A DNA stretch of 64,000 bases from an uncultured Acidobacteriaceae bacterium (GCA_937879855.1 CALFMO010000032.1:62001-126000); one strand, 5' to 3'; positions 27,875 to 38,443 are shown, numbered from the stretch's first letter. Notes: generated from the sequence alone by a model not told the origin. Numbers and translations: made by a program.

Positions 27875-29021
27875 TGGAATCTCGTGGATGAACTGGAAGT
27901 GTAAATTGGAAGATGGCACCGCCGGAAGGCCGAGGTGATGCCCACAGGCGGCCTTCATGAGCCTCAATAATCGACCGGCTGATCGACAAGCCCATGCCAA
28001 TGCCGTGAGGCTTGGTTGTAAAAAACGGGTCGAAAATTTTCTCGTTGGCTTCAGCGTCCAGACCCATGCCGGAATCCTCGACTCGAACCACTAACTCTGA
28101 CTCGTCGCCACGCGCGCTGATGAGTAGTTCCTTGGAACGATCGCTCGTCTCGGCCATGGCATCCATGCCATTCATCATGAGGTTCAGCACAACCTGCTGC
28201 AACTGAACCCGGTCCGCGGTGACCTTCGGCAGGCCCGGAACAAGGTCGGTTCGGATCGCGATACGGCGCCGTATCGCGTCATCGCGCAGGAATGTCGTCA
28301 ACTCGTGAATGACTTCGTTGATATCGAGCCAGTCCTTCGCAGGCGCTTCCTTCTTGAACAGCGAGCGAATGCGGGCTAGCACGGCCCCAGCCCGCGTGCC
28401 GTCTTGGATGATCCTCTGCACCGTCTGCTGCGCCTTTTCCAGATTGGGGGGATTCGCCGACAGCCACTCGCTACACGCATGTCCGTGCGTCACCACTGCC
28501 GTCAGCGGCTGGTTGATTTCATGAGCAATCGAGGCCGTCAGTTCTCCCATGCTCAGCACCTGGGAAAGGTGTGCAAGTTCTGTTTGCGTCTTCATCAGCT
28601 CAGCCGTTCGTTCGGACACCCGGACCTCTAATTGGTCGAGGGCATCCTTAAGGGCTTCTTCGCTCTTCTTCTTCGCAGAGCTTATCCAACTCGCTACTAA
28701 GGCGGACGCCACGAATGCTGCAAAGTATGCCTCTGCCGTAGTACTGATGGAGAACGAGTAGAACGGCGGCACAAAGAAATAATCAACCAGAACCGTAGAA
28801 AGCACGACTGCGAGAAGTCCGGCAGCCTTCCCCCCAAACCACGCACTCGCCATAACCGCCCCGAAAAATAAAAACAGGAAGGGATACGGGAAAAGACGCT
28901 GGAGCAATAACGTTGGAACAAAAGCCGCGACCAAAAAAAACAAAGCGATCCCGCAGTGTCGAATCAACGAGCGAGTTGTCCCTCCAGTCCGGGCGCTACT
29001 TTGCATAGATTTCTTGCCCAC
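27867..29021 (-). CDS. Sensor histidine kinase, DUF4118 membrane input (FixL-like)
   Basis: The 384-residue protein has four N-terminal membrane helices forming a DUF4118/KdpD-like domain (residues about 20-115), a coiled linker (KKKSEEALKDALDQLEVRVS), HisKA H-box SIAHEINQPLTAVV and HATPase motifs VVLNLMMNGMDAM, VEDSGMGLD and GIGMGLSISRSII. The HEINQPL form is typical of the FixL/NtrB-like kinases that pair with FixJ-type regulators. There is no PAS or haem-binding segment, so oxygen sensing is not indicated; the signal is unknown. Stop overlaps the regulator start, so the pair is one operon. Confidence 0.92.
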   Translation of the reverse strand: MGKKSMQSSARTGGTTRSLIRHCGIALFFLVAAFVPTLLLQRLFPYPFLFLFFGAVMASAWFGGKAAGLLAVVLSTVLVDYFFVPPFYSFSISTTAEAYFAAFVASALVASWISSAKKKSEEALKDALDQLEVRVSERTAELMKTQTELAHLSQVLSMGELTASIAHEINQPLTAVVTHGHACSEWLSANPPNLEKAQQTVQRIIQDGTRAGAVLARIRSLFKKEAPAKDWLDINEVIHELTTFLRDDAIRRRIAIRTDLVPGLPKVTADRVQLQQVVLNLMMNGMDAMAETSDRSKELLISARGDESELVVRVEDSGMGLDAEANEKIFDPFFTTKPHGIGMGLSISRSIIEAHEGRLWASPRPSGGAIFQFTLPVHPRDSNG

Positions 29022-29335
29022 GGCACAAGGCAGATAACAGATTGTAGCGTGAGAGCAAACTACAACAGCCGCGCGGCTAGTTGCACTGAGAAGTGTACCC
29101 AGAATACGTCCTACCCACCCTTGATTGAAATCGCAGCCGAGCTGTGGTTCGCCATAACGTTACACACGCAACAATACAACGACTTCATGCTACTTTGCGT
29201 AACGTCCTTCGGCCTGGATAGCAGGCTAATCGGGGTGGGCGAGAGTTGCTCCCAGAGAACGTGGACGAACAAAGGCTGCACCTCGGCTCGGATAAAAGAG
29301 AAAGAGCTTCGTCGTCGGCAGAATAGTTCTTGAGT
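29022..29335. other. Intergenic stretch, nothing supported
   Basis: Between the kinase start and a decayed gene there are only short frames without motifs. The promoter for the kinase-regulator pair should lie at its left end, but no convincing -35/-10 pair was identified. Confidence 0.35.
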
Positions 29336-29585
29336 CTACGCCGCTACTGCATAACGATGGTGCAGGCCGCCGAGTCTCGGCAAAGATTGAATCTGTGGCT
29401 GGGTGGTCCCTCCAGATATGATGAGGGTCTTGAAGTACCCGCGATTGGTATAGAGAGAGAATGTCGTCCACAAACGCGGACACTCCGTGCCTCGTTCCAA
29501 ACACCAGAGCATATTCCGTAGGAAACAACGCAACATCAGGGGAGATGTACGAGATAATCTGCTTTCTTTTCTCGTATTTGTTCAT
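29336..29585 (-). pseudogene. YdcF/DUF218-family fragment, frameshifted and truncated
   Basis: From ATG 29585 one frame reads MNKYEKRKQIISYISPDVAL then YALVFGTRHGVSAFVDDILS; near 29457 the homology passes to the adjacent frame, RGYFKTLIISGGTTQPQIQS. This is the start of a DUF218 (YdcF/ElyC-like) domain, a family linked to envelope and polysaccharide metabolism. The expected second half is absent and the second frame stops at 29336. With a frameshift and a lost C-terminus this is a remnant. Confidence 0.6.
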
Positions 29586-29898
29586 GGGCCATAAACCATC
29601 GACTAGGAAACAACTTGCTATCCTGGTCGGACTAGTGGCGAAGACATCATTACCAGACTCCGCATCTGTTATCAGAGTCGAAGGAAGCGACCTTTTGTTA
29701 CTCGACAGCAAATGTACGCGTCAACAGCGCGTCCCTTTTCGCATCCGCGGTAACGAACTCACTGCGACAGGCCACTAGTTACTAGTGCCTACACTTGCGG
29801 TTTCCATCAGAGCGCATCGCAACCGGTAACTGAGCGCAAAGCTCTCACGCATGATCAGGTTCAACCCCACAGCTTTTTGGCGCACTTTGTAGGTCGAG
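29586..29898. other. Intergenic stretch downstream of the copper operon
   Basis: It holds the 3' flank of the P-type ATPase gene and the 5' flank of a decayed gene; no gene or clear terminator with a T-run was found. Confidence 0.35.
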
Positions 29899-31959
29899 CT
29901 AGACTGCCGTGCGCTGCAGTTTCAGCCGGCGCAGCAATTGCGCATTCACGGCCACAATAATGGTGGAAAGGCTCATGGCGACTGCTCCCACACTCATAGG
30001 CAGGTCCACTCTCCAGCGAACAAGAAGACCTCCGGCGACTGGGATGGCGACGATATTATAGGCAGTCGCCCAAACGAGATTTTGAATCATCTTTCGGTAG
30101 GTCGCGCGGGATAACTCGATCGCTCCCACGACGTCGCGCGGATCGCTGCGCACTAGGACGATTCCGGCCGACTCAATTGCCACGTCAGTGCCTGCGCCGA
30201 TTGCGATTCCGACATCTGCGGTCGCAAGCGCGGGGGCATCATTCACGCCGTCCCCAACCATCGCGACTCTCGCACCGTCCTCCTGAAATCGCTTCACCGC
30301 GGATGCCTTGTCAGCGGGAAGGACCTCCGCTGCGACTCTGTCTATCCCGATGTCGTGGGCCACGGAATCGGCCACCTTTTTAGAGTCTCCTGTGATCATC
30401 GCCACCTGGATACCAAGCTGATGAAGTTCCGCAACGGCTTCCTTGGACTCGGGCCGAATCTCATCCTCGACCGCGAGAGCCCCGAGCAGGCGCCCTTCCT
30501 CAACCACAAAAGTAATGGTCTTCCCCTTGGCTCCCCATTCGGTCGTCAACTTTTCAATTTCGGACGGCACTCCCGCCTTGCTCTCAAGCAAGAGCCGCGG
30601 CCCACCAACTACGACGGTCTTGCCGTTGACTAGTCCCTGAGCACCGCGGCCGGGCAGTTCCTGGAATTTTGCCGCGAGCGAGTTAGGTAGGTTCCGCCGC
30701 TCGGCTTCAGCCACGATGGCCTTGGCGAGCGGGTGTTCGGAGTTGGCTTCGACAGCCGCGGCGCGCGCGAGCAAATCATTCTCGCTGCCGCCAGGCACCG
30801 CCGCGACTCCAGACACTACAGGAGATCCTCGCGTGAGCGTTCCCGTCTTATCGAAAATCACCATGTCCAAATTGCGACCGCGCTCAAGCGCGAGTCTGTC
30901 CTTGACCAGAAGACCGTTCTGGGCGCCGAGTGATGTGGAGATCGCGATCACCAGTGGAATCGCCAGTCCCAGGGCATGAGGGCAGGCAATGATGAGAACC
31001 GTTGCCGTCCTGATCAGGGCGCGCTCCTTGTCCCCTGAAAGCCACCAGTAGGTGAGAGTGATCGCTCCAGCCGCGACCGCCACGTAGAAGAGGATTGCCG
31101 CAGCACGATCGGCAATGGCCTGCGTGCGAGACCCAGAGGCTTGCGCAGCGGCAACGAGACGCATAATGCCTGACAGAGCCGTCTGCTCGCCGACAGCCGT
31201 AACGCGAACACGAAGGCTCCCGCCGCTCGCGACTGTGCCCGCAATGACGGCAGCGCCAGGCCCCTTCGATACGGCCCGAGACTCGCCGGTGATCACCGAC
31301 TCGTCAACATCGGCAGTACCCTCGACTACTGTCCCGTCCGCTGGGACCCTGGTTCCGGGTCTCACCAAAACAACGTCGCCCACGCGCAGTGCGGAGAGCG
31401 GGACCGCCTCAATTTCCGCACCGATTATTCGCTCGGCCGTATCCGGAAGCAGCGCAGCAAGAGAGTTGAGTGCGCCTTGGGCCTGGGAAATTGCTCTCAT
31501 TTGGAGCCAATGCCCGAGAAGCATGATCGTAATCAAAGTCGCCACTTCCCACCAGACTTCAATCTTGAGAAGGCCGAATGTTCCCGCAAGCGACGTGAAC
31601 AAGGCAACAGTGATTCCCAGGCTGATGAGAGTCATCATGCCGGGCTTGCGGTCGGTAAGTTCATTCCTTGCCCCACGGAGGAAAACCAGGCCGCCATAGA
31701 AAAAGATGACCGTTCCGAGGACCGGAGGAATCAAGTTCGAGCCGGGAAAGGAGGGTGCCGTGTATCCAAGCCAATGTTGAACGTCGCTGGACCAGAAGAC
31801 GACGGGGACCGTGAGAGCGAAGCTCAGCCAAAACTTGTCGCGAAACATGGCCACGGAGTGGCCGGCGTGAAGGTCATGGCCCATATGAGCTTTCGACATC
31901 TCGTGACCGACATGTCGATCGGTCGCCTTTCCGTGAACTTCGTGTGTCATGTGGTCCAT
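29899..31959 (-). CDS. copB: P1B-type copper-exporting ATPase, CopB class (CPH motif)
   Basis: ATG 31959 (MDHMTHEVHGKATDRHVG) with GGAG seven bases upstream gives 686 residues. The N-terminus is His-rich (repeated HxxxH and HMGHDLHAGH) in place of a CxxC metal domain. Membrane metal site IIACPHALGLAIPL has CPH, not CPC, which marks the CopB (P1B-3) class. Also present: phosphorylation site VIFDKTGTLTRGS, SEHPLAK, and the hinge MVGDGVNDAPALATADVG. It pumps copper ions out of the cytoplasm. It follows cusA by about 245 bases on the same strand and likely belongs to the same copper response. Confidence 0.93.
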   Translation of the reverse strand: MDHMTHEVHGKATDRHVGHEMSKAHMGHDLHAGHSVAMFRDKFWLSFALTVPVVFWSSDVQHWLGYTAPSFPGSNLIPPVLGTVIFFYGGLVFLRGARNELTDRKPGMMTLISLGITVALFTSLAGTFGLLKIEVWWEVATLITIMLLGHWLQMRAISQAQGALNSLAALLPDTAERIIGAEIEAVPLSALRVGDVVLVRPGTRVPADGTVVEGTADVDESVITGESRAVSKGPGAAVIAGTVASGGSLRVRVTAVGEQTALSGIMRLVAAAQASGSRTQAIADRAAAILFYVAVAAGAITLTYWWLSGDKERALIRTATVLIIACPHALGLAIPLVIAISTSLGAQNGLLVKDRLALERGRNLDMVIFDKTGTLTRGSPVVSGVAAVPGGSENDLLARAAAVEANSEHPLAKAIVAEAERRNLPNSLAAKFQELPGRGAQGLVNGKTVVVGGPRLLLESKAGVPSEIEKLTTEWGAKGKTITFVVEEGRLLGALAVEDEIRPESKEAVAELHQLGIQVAMITGDSKKVADSVAHDIGIDRVAAEVLPADKASAVKRFQEDGARVAMVGDGVNDAPALATADVGIAIGAGTDVAIESAGIVLVRSDPRDVVGAIELSRATYRKMIQNLVWATAYNIVAIPVAGGLLVRWRVDLPMSVGAVAMSLSTIIVAVNAQLLRRLKLQRTAV

Positions 31960-32203
31960 TTTGCACTCCAAAACAAAGCACCGCGTCCAGCCGCGTTTCG
32001 CCAATGCACATTAGATGAATAACCGCTGGACCTTGTTTCGTAAGAAACGAACTCGGAGGCGGTTGCGATCACCCTACACTTGTGTCTCTTGTATTCTCAG
32101 TTGCCTGTCTGTCTGTATTCGTGGGGAGGTCGCGGTCCCGCTGGGGCGCTGCAATGACTGCTGCTGTGCCCCCAGCCGGAGCAGCCTTACAATTTCGTTG
32201 GTA

Positions 32204-35200
32204 CTAAACGACAACGTTGCGCTGTTGAGGTTTTAGAGTTCCGCGTCTGAGCGCCCTCTCCTTCATGAGCACAAAAAGCACTGGCACGAGGATCAGGACG
32301 TGGATGGTTGATGTAATCATTCCTCCTACGATTGGCGCCGCAATCGGCTTCATTACGTCGGAGCCGATGCCGCTTTCCCAAAGAATAGGAACCAGGCTGG
32401 CCAGCACTGCGAAGACTGTCATCAGCTTCGGACGAAGCCTTTGCACTGCACCTTCAATGGCTGCTTCTTCGACCTCCTTCTTCGTAATTTGCCGGCCGGA
32501 CGCAAGGCGATGATCTAACGCTTCATGCAGGTACACGACCATGACTACACCCGTCTCGACGGCAATTCCGAACAGGGCAATGTACCCGACCCAAACGGCC
32601 ACGCTGAAGTTGTAGCCAAGCAGCCACTGGAGAATCAGGCCGCCGGTCATGGCGTAAAACGTTGGAAGAATCAGCACGAAAGCTTCAGTGACGGAATGAA
32701 AAACCATATAGAGCAGCAGAAAAATGATGAAGAATACCACTGGCATGATGATCTTCAGCCGTTCTTTGGCGCGAAGCTCGAACTCATATTCGCCTGACCA
32801 CTGGTAGGTATAGCCTGCCGGCAGCTTCAGCTTCTGTGCCAATGCCGTTGAGGCCTGCTGCACAAAACCGCCATAGTCTTTTGTATTCAGGTCAAGGTAG
32901 ACATAACCAGTCAGTTGTCCGTCTTCGTCGCGAATCATGGCCGGTCCATGAGAGAACGAGATTTTAGCCACCTGCTCAATTGGGATCTGTGCGCCGGATG
33001 GAGTGGCGATGAGGATGCGACGCAATTCATCCACATTGTCGCGAAAATCACGCTGGTAACGAACGTTCATGGGATAACGTTCGCGGCCTTCGATGTTTTC
33101 GGCAACATTCATGCCACCGATGCCGGAGGAGACGGCTTGCTGGACATCGGCAATCGTCAACCCGTACTTGGCTGCTTCGGGACGGTTCACGTCAACGTTT
33201 ACGTAAAAACCCTGCGCGACATGCTCCGCGAAGATAGAGCGCACTTGTGGAAGACCCGAGAGGACCTGTTGGATTTGCGACCCGAGTTGCTGAATCCCAT
33301 CCAGAGACATGCCTTGAATCTTCATGCCCAGTGGCGTCTTGATGCCAGTCAACGCCATGTCCAGACGGTTCTCCACCGGCATAGTCCAGGTATTGGTCAG
33401 ACCAGGAAATTGGAGTTTTTCGTCCATCTCGCGAATCAGCGTCTCGTATGTCATACCGGGCCGCCACTGCTCGCGCGGTTTCAGCATGAGAGTCGTGTCA
33501 TACATATCGAGAGGAGCATTGTCGGTGGCGCTGTCGGATCGGCCTACAACTCCAAAGACACTTTCCACCTCAGGAAACGATCGCAGAATTCGGTCCTGCT
33601 GTTGCATGAGCTGTGAGGCTTGGGTGATACCGATTCCCGGCAGAGATGTTGGCATATACAGAGATGATCCTTCGAATAACGGCGGCATGAACTGGCTTCC
33701 CAATCTAAACATCAGCGGGAACGTTACCACCAGAAAGAGAAGGTTCAGCAGGAGTGTCGTTTTACGGTACTTTAAGCAACGACGCAGGATAGGGAGGTAC
33801 AGAGACTGCGTGAAGCGGGAAATCGGATTCGCCGACTCAGGTCTTAGCTTGCCCTTGATGAAGATCACCATCAGCACTGGAACGAGTGTGATTGCCAGCA
33901 GTGAGGAGAAACCGACTGCCAAAGTCTTGGTCCATGCCAGCGGCTTGAACATCCGTCCTTCCTGGGCTTCGAGCAGGAAGACCGGAATGAAGGACACGAC
34001 AATGATCAGCAGCGAAAAGAACAGAGCCGGTCCCACCTGTTTGGCTGCGTCGATCAGGATGCGGCGGCGGTGTTTTTCAGTCGCCTCACCCTTCTCGGTA
34101 ACTTCAATCGGCTCTTCGTAGGTGATGTGTTCAGCACCCACAGTGCCGACCGGGGCTGGATGATTGTGCAATCGCTCGGATAAATGACGGTAGCCATTCT
34201 CGACCATGACGATTGCGGCATCCACGAGTACCCCGATTGCCAATGCCAAGCCACCCAACGACATGATGTTAGAGCTGACGTGGAGGTAATACATGGGGAT
34301 GAACGAGGCAACGACCGCAATCGGGAGGGTGATGATGGGGATCAGCGCCGAACGGAAATGGAACAGAAACACAATAATCACCAGGCTGACGATGATTGCC
34401 TCTTCAATCAGATCCCGTTGCAGTGTTTTAATTGACTCTTGAATCAAGCCGGCACGGTCATAGCCCGCGACCACTTCTACTCCTGGTGGGAGGGAGCCTT
34501 TAATCTCCGAAAGCTTCTTCTTCACGCCGTCGATTACGTTGAGAGCGTTTAGGCCGTAACGCATTACGACGATTCCGCCCACCGTTTCACCCTCCCCCTG
34601 CCACTCCGCTACACCTTCGCGGATGTCGGGTCCGAATGAAACTGTACCCAAGTCTCTAATCAACACCGGTGTTCCGTTCTTGGCATTGACGGGAACGTTC
34701 TCCAGATCGGCAAGAGACTTCAGATAACCAAGGCCGCGGATGTAATAGCGAGTCCCACTCAACTCCAGCACACGACCGCCAACCTCGTTGGTGCTTGACT
34801 TGACGCGGTCAATCACAGTTGAGAGTGGAATGCCATAAGCAAGCAGTTTGTTGGGATCAAGCTGAACTTGATACTGGCGGACGAAACCTCCGATACTTGC
34901 GACCTCAGCTACCCCCGGAACAGTTTCGAGCTGGTAGCGCAAATGCCAGTCCTGCACAGCTCGCAGATCAGCCAAGCTGTATTTATGCGTGTGGTCTACC
35001 AGGGCGTACTCATAAACCCAGCCGGCCCCAGTTGCATCCGGACCGATCGCTGGATGAACATTCGCAGGCAATCGCCCCTGGATGGTTTGCAAGTATTCAA
35101 GGACCCGCGAACGTGCCCAGTAGATGTCTGTACCATCTTCGAAGACGACGAACACATACGAATCGTTGAACATGGTCTGGGCGCGCACAGCCTTGACTTG

Positions 35201-35431
35201 CGGAGCCGCCAGTAACGCGGTGACGATGGGGTATGTGACCTGGTCTTCGATGATGTCAGGTGGTTCGCCCTCCCACGCGGTGTGAATGATCACTTGCACG
35301 TCGGAAATATCTGGTAGCGCATCCAGCGGAATGCGGTTCACGGACCAGATACCTGCCATGACAAGTAAGAAAGTTCCAGTGAATACCAGGAAACGGTTGT
35401 GGGCACACCACTCAATGATCCAATTGATCAC
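32204..35431 (-). CDS. cusA: Heavy-metal RND efflux pump, CusA family
   Basis: The 1075-residue protein has full RND length: N-terminal helix INWIIEWCAHNRFLVFTGTF, the metal-efflux subfamily text PLDALPDISDVQVIIHTAWE, a transmembrane block LAIGVLVDAAIVMVEN, and a C-terminal repeat ending ITSTIHVLILVPVLFVLMKE. It is the inner membrane proton-driven pump of a CBA complex exporting monovalent metal ions (Cu/Ag). The start is GTG 35431, one base after the cusB stop, with GGAGGA inside the cusB end as ribosome site. A charged loop with EEPIEVTEKGEATEKHRRR is an insertion in the middle cytoplasmic region, as often seen in CusA. Confidence 0.94.
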   Translation of the reverse strand: MINWIIEWCAHNRFLVFTGTFLLVMAGIWSVNRIPLDALPDISDVQVIIHTAWEGEPPDIIEDQVTYPIVTALLAAPQVKAVRAQTMFNDSYVFVVFEDGTDIYWARSRVLEYLQTIQGRLPANVHPAIGPDATGAGWVYEYALVDHTHKYSLADLRAVQDWHLRYQLETVPGVAEVASIGGFVRQYQVQLDPNKLLAYGIPLSTVIDRVKSSTNEVGGRVLELSGTRYYIRGLGYLKSLADLENVPVNAKNGTPVLIRDLGTVSFGPDIREGVAEWQGEGETVGGIVVMRYGLNALNVIDGVKKKLSEIKGSLPPGVEVVAGYDRAGLIQESIKTLQRDLIEEAIIVSLVIIVFLFHFRSALIPIITLPIAVVASFIPMYYLHVSSNIMSLGGLALAIGVLVDAAIVMVENGYRHLSERLHNHPAPVGTVGAEHITYEEPIEVTEKGEATEKHRRRILIDAAKQVGPALFFSLLIIVVSFIPVFLLEAQEGRMFKPLAWTKTLAVGFSSLLAITLVPVLMVIFIKGKLRPESANPISRFTQSLYLPILRRCLKYRKTTLLLNLLFLVVTFPLMFRLGSQFMPPLFEGSSLYMPTSLPGIGITQASQLMQQQDRILRSFPEVESVFGVVGRSDSATDNAPLDMYDTTLMLKPREQWRPGMTYETLIREMDEKLQFPGLTNTWTMPVENRLDMALTGIKTPLGMKIQGMSLDGIQQLGSQIQQVLSGLPQVRSIFAEHVAQGFYVNVDVNRPEAAKYGLTIADVQQAVSSGIGGMNVAENIEGRERYPMNVRYQRDFRDNVDELRRILIATPSGAQIPIEQVAKISFSHGPAMIRDEDGQLTGYVYLDLNTKDYGGFVQQASTALAQKLKLPAGYTYQWSGEYEFELRAKERLKIIMPVVFFIIFLLLYMVFHSVTEAFVLILPTFYAMTGGLILQWLLGYNFSVAVWVGYIALFGIAVETGVVMVVYLHEALDHRLASGRQITKKEVEEAAIEGAVQRLRPKLMTVFAVLASLVPILWESGIGSDVMKPIAAPIVGGMITSTIHVLILVPVLFVLMKERALRRGTLKPQQRNVVV

Positions 35432-35432
35432 G

Positions 35433-37025
35433 TTACATTCCTCCTGTGGCGTTCACCGACAGCTGCTTGCTTGCAATCACAGTCCCGTTCTGGCGAACGG
35501 TGATGGAAACCTGCCAAGTCCCGCCCGATCCCAGATCACCCTTGCCTTCGTACAAACCATTGCCCTTGTCGGACAGGTCAACGGTTGTTTTCAACGCAGA
35601 CATTCCCATTGCGGGCATCGCGGGCATAAAGAATGTGAGGGTCACTTGCGCGCCGGCGATGGGAGCTCCGTTGGCGCCGTTCAGCTTTACGTGGAAAACG
35701 TTACCGCCTTTCTTGGGAGGCGAGGGATCCGTGGTCAGTTCTACGTTGGCTTGCGGAGATCCTTCCGGACGATTCATTGCTGCAGCCGCGCCTGCTCCTG
35801 GAGGTGGAGGAACGAACGCGCCTGCGGCGGCCTGCAACTGGGCCTCAGAATCAATCAGGAAGTTTGCCGAAGTGACGATCGAGTCGCCCTGCTTTACTCC
35901 TTTCAGGACAACGTAGTCTTCGCCAACCCGTGGTCCTAGCTCGACGTCGTGCGGCTCAATGTTTCCTTCTCCCTTGCTGATGAAAAGAAGATTTCGCGTC
36001 CCGGAATGAAACACCGCGGATGCCGGCACCGTCAGCGCCCTGCGCATTTGAGATTTGAGTGCCACGTTGACAAACATCCCCGGTTTCAATTGCAATCCCG
36101 GATTCGGGAGTGCCAAGCGCACTCGTACGGTGCGTGTGTTCATGTCGACCTGAGGCAGAATGAACTCCACACGGCCCTTAAACGTTTTTCCAGGGTAAGC
36201 CTCCACCGTGACCTCGGCGGAATCTCCGGGCCGGATTCGTCCGACATCGGTCTGGAACACCTGGGCGTAAACCCAGACAGTCGAGAGATCCGCGACCGCA
36301 TACAGTTTCGTCTCCGGCTGCACGTACATATTGGGTAGAGCGTTGCGCTCGGTAATGTAGCCGGATACAGGAGAGTTGATCGTAAGATCGGTAATCACCT
36401 TTCCAGTGGATTCCAGTTTGGCAATTTCGCTTTCCGGTATTTCCCATTGCTGGAGACGCTCTTTTGCTGCGGAAACAAGGGTGCCGGCCCCAACCGCCAC
36501 GCCGTCAATCGAGCTTTGTCCAAGTTGCTGTTGGTTCTTGCGCGCCAAAAGATATTCCTGCTCAGTTGTAACGAGGTCAGGACTGTAAATCGTGAACAGC
36601 GGCTGGCCCTTATGGACTAAGTCATAGGTGGCGTCCACGAAGACTTTGTGAATCCAGCCTGGAAAACGCAACTGAACATTCGCCAGCCGGCGTTCATCCA
36701 CATCGACATTGCCTGTGACTCGGATTTCATCGCCGACAGTTCTCACTTCGACTGTGCCAAGCTTCAGGCCGATGCTCTGCATCCGTTGCGGAGTAAGTTG
36801 TACCGGGACCAATGGCGCCTCACTATCTTGAGGAGCGGTACTAGACGCGGGGTCAGTCGCTGTTGCAGATTGCAAGCCCACTTGTTGACTGCTGTCGTCC
36901 CTTGCTGTCGCGGGATGCTGTGAATGCCACCAGAATGCCAACAGAGCCAACCCCAAAAGCACGTTCAGACCAATGGCCAAAACCATGCCGCGCCGATAAT
37001 GTGCCTGATTTTCTTGTGTGTTCAT
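35433..37025 (-). CDS. cusB: RND efflux periplasmic adaptor, CusB family
   Basis: The 530-residue adaptor has an N-terminal membrane anchor (GMVLAIGLNVLLGLALLAFW), barrel-sandwich and hairpin segments (PGWIHKVFVDATYDLVHKGQ, INSPVSGYITERNALPNMYV) and beta-barrel PGDSAEVTVEAYPGKTFKGR. The last roughly 100 residues form an extra domain (FHVKLNGANGAPIAGAQVTL, FFMPAMPAMGMSALKTTVDL) rich in Met, similar to FixH/YtkA-like domains sometimes fused to CusB and possibly metal-handling. It bridges CusA and the TolC-like channel. Its ATG overlaps the cusC stop in ATGA, so translation is coupled. Confidence 0.92.
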   Translation of the reverse strand: MNTQENQAHYRRGMVLAIGLNVLLGLALLAFWWHSQHPATARDDSSQQVGLQSATATDPASSTAPQDSEAPLVPVQLTPQRMQSIGLKLGTVEVRTVGDEIRVTGNVDVDERRLANVQLRFPGWIHKVFVDATYDLVHKGQPLFTIYSPDLVTTEQEYLLARKNQQQLGQSSIDGVAVGAGTLVSAAKERLQQWEIPESEIAKLESTGKVITDLTINSPVSGYITERNALPNMYVQPETKLYAVADLSTVWVYAQVFQTDVGRIRPGDSAEVTVEAYPGKTFKGRVEFILPQVDMNTRTVRVRLALPNPGLQLKPGMFVNVALKSQMRRALTVPASAVFHSGTRNLLFISKGEGNIEPHDVELGPRVGEDYVVLKGVKQGDSIVTSANFLIDSEAQLQAAAGAFVPPPPGAGAAAAMNRPEGSPQANVELTTDPSPPKKGGNVFHVKLNGANGAPIAGAQVTLTFFMPAMPAMGMSALKTTVDLSDKGNGLYEGKGDLGSGGTWQVSITVRQNGTVIASKQLSVNATGGM

Positions 37026-38371
37026 TGGAAATTCACCCCCGTTAGCGCTTCCAGTTGAGCCAACGCTGATTCGTGATCCGCCAGCTCTCGTTCGTACTCA
37101 ATTTGCAGGCCGAGAACCTCGAGGAATGACGACAGGAGCGTTTGGAAATCCTGCCGATTAGCTTGGTAAGCTGCCAATGCCGAACGAAACGTTGCTTCCG
37201 ACTGCGGGATGAGGCCTTCTTTATAGATCTCTAGTTGTTCCCCAGAGGTTTGCGCCACAACGTACTGATCCTGGACTTCAGCCAGCCGTTGTTGTGTCTC
37301 CGCTTCAAGCTGTTTGTTGGCCTGATCTCGGCTGGCCTCGGCCTCGGCAAGTTCGGCTTTGCGCCGACCACGGTTCGGCAGCGTGACGCTGAAGCTTGCC
37401 ATGTAGTAATCGCGGAATTTGCGATCGGTATTTTGGTACATGTACTGGACGGCGAAATCCGGGCGGAATTCCTTCTTCGCAAGCTCCATTTGCGATTCTG
37501 TCTTGGCCAGCATCGCCTGTTGAACTTGCACATCCGGATTTTGCTGTTTTGCCAGACTTAGCAAATCAGAAGCGCTGTGGGTGAGTGTTCTCTCGGCCAG
37601 CGGCTCTGTCTGGATGTCGGAAGTATCTTGCGACCGGTTGAGGATCTGCTTGACCTGGGCCTCCAGTTGTCCCACTTCGCGGTGATGCATGGTGATCTCT
37701 TGCAGGATTTTCGTGTGCTGCAACTGCGCCTTCAAAACCTCCTGCTGCGTGCCCTGCCCAACGCGATACCGCGACTCTACGATCTGCTCGACGTCTTTCA
37801 ACACCTGATCATTACGCTCCAGCACGGACAAGGTTTGCTGGAGGTACGCCAGACGGAAGTAAGCAGACTTGAGTTTGTTCGTCACCGTTCTGCGCACCGA
37901 TTCAATTTGCACGTGGCGGACATCGGCCTCGCGGTTGGCCACTTGGCCGCGCAGCCCGCGCTTTCCTGGATAGGGGATCTCCTGAGAGGCGCCCAAACCG
38001 ATGTATGCGAATTCGCTATTGGTGTATCCGGCAAAAGGACGGGGGCTTCCTACGGAGAACTGCTGGACCGTGACTTGAGTGTCCGGCAGCGCCGACACCT
38101 GCCGAGCGACGTGAGTTGCCGCCGTGTAACCGAGTTCGGCGGCAGCTATTTCGGGATTATTTCGCTCCACTTCGAGAATCAGATCTTTTAGGGCGACTGG
38201 TGGGACTGAATTGTGAAGCTGGGTATCGACCGGCGCGGTGGTAGCAACCTGTTGACTTTGCTGGGCGAGAACTGAATTAACCAACACCAAAACGACTCCG
38301 AGCCGTCTCAGCGTGACACTGCGACTGAGAGCCCGCGCCAATAGGCGCGGCAAAACACAAAGAGCTTCCAT
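37022..38371 (-). CDS. cusC: TolC-family outer membrane efflux channel (CusC role)
   Basis: ATG 38371 (MEALCVLPRLLARALSRS) is chosen because GGAGGAG lies just before it. The 449-residue protein has a signal region (VLVNSVLAQQ), then two OEP repeats with long helices (LKDLILEVERNNPEIAAAEL, YRVGQGTQQEVLKAQLQHTK, YQANRQDFQTLLSSFLEVLG). It should trimerise as the outer-membrane exit duct. No lipobox Cys is seen, unlike E. coli CusC. It is the first pump gene after a small Cys-rich protein and overlaps cusB by four bases. Confidence 0.9.
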   Translation of the reverse strand: MEALCVLPRLLARALSRSVTLRRLGVVLVLVNSVLAQQSQQVATTAPVDTQLHNSVPPVALKDLILEVERNNPEIAAAELGYTAATHVARQVSALPDTQVTVQQFSVGSPRPFAGYTNSEFAYIGLGASQEIPYPGKRGLRGQVANREADVRHVQIESVRRTVTNKLKSAYFRLAYLQQTLSVLERNDQVLKDVEQIVESRYRVGQGTQQEVLKAQLQHTKILQEITMHHREVGQLEAQVKQILNRSQDTSDIQTEPLAERTLTHSASDLLSLAKQQNPDVQVQQAMLAKTESQMELAKKEFRPDFAVQYMYQNTDRKFRDYYMASFSVTLPNRGRRKAELAEAEASRDQANKQLEAETQQRLAEVQDQYVVAQTSGEQLEIYKEGLIPQSEATFRSALAAYQANRQDFQTLLSSFLEVLGLQIEYERELADHESALAQLEALTGVNFQ

Positions 38372-38443
38372 CTTCTCCTCCAAACAGGAAATACACGAGT
38401 ACGCACACGAACGCGTGCGCTACCGCGAAAGGCGGAAGCTCAA

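Noticed and set aside
29461..29778. 105-residue plus-strand frame
   Set aside because: It lies opposite the YdcF-type remnant and has no recognisable protein features.
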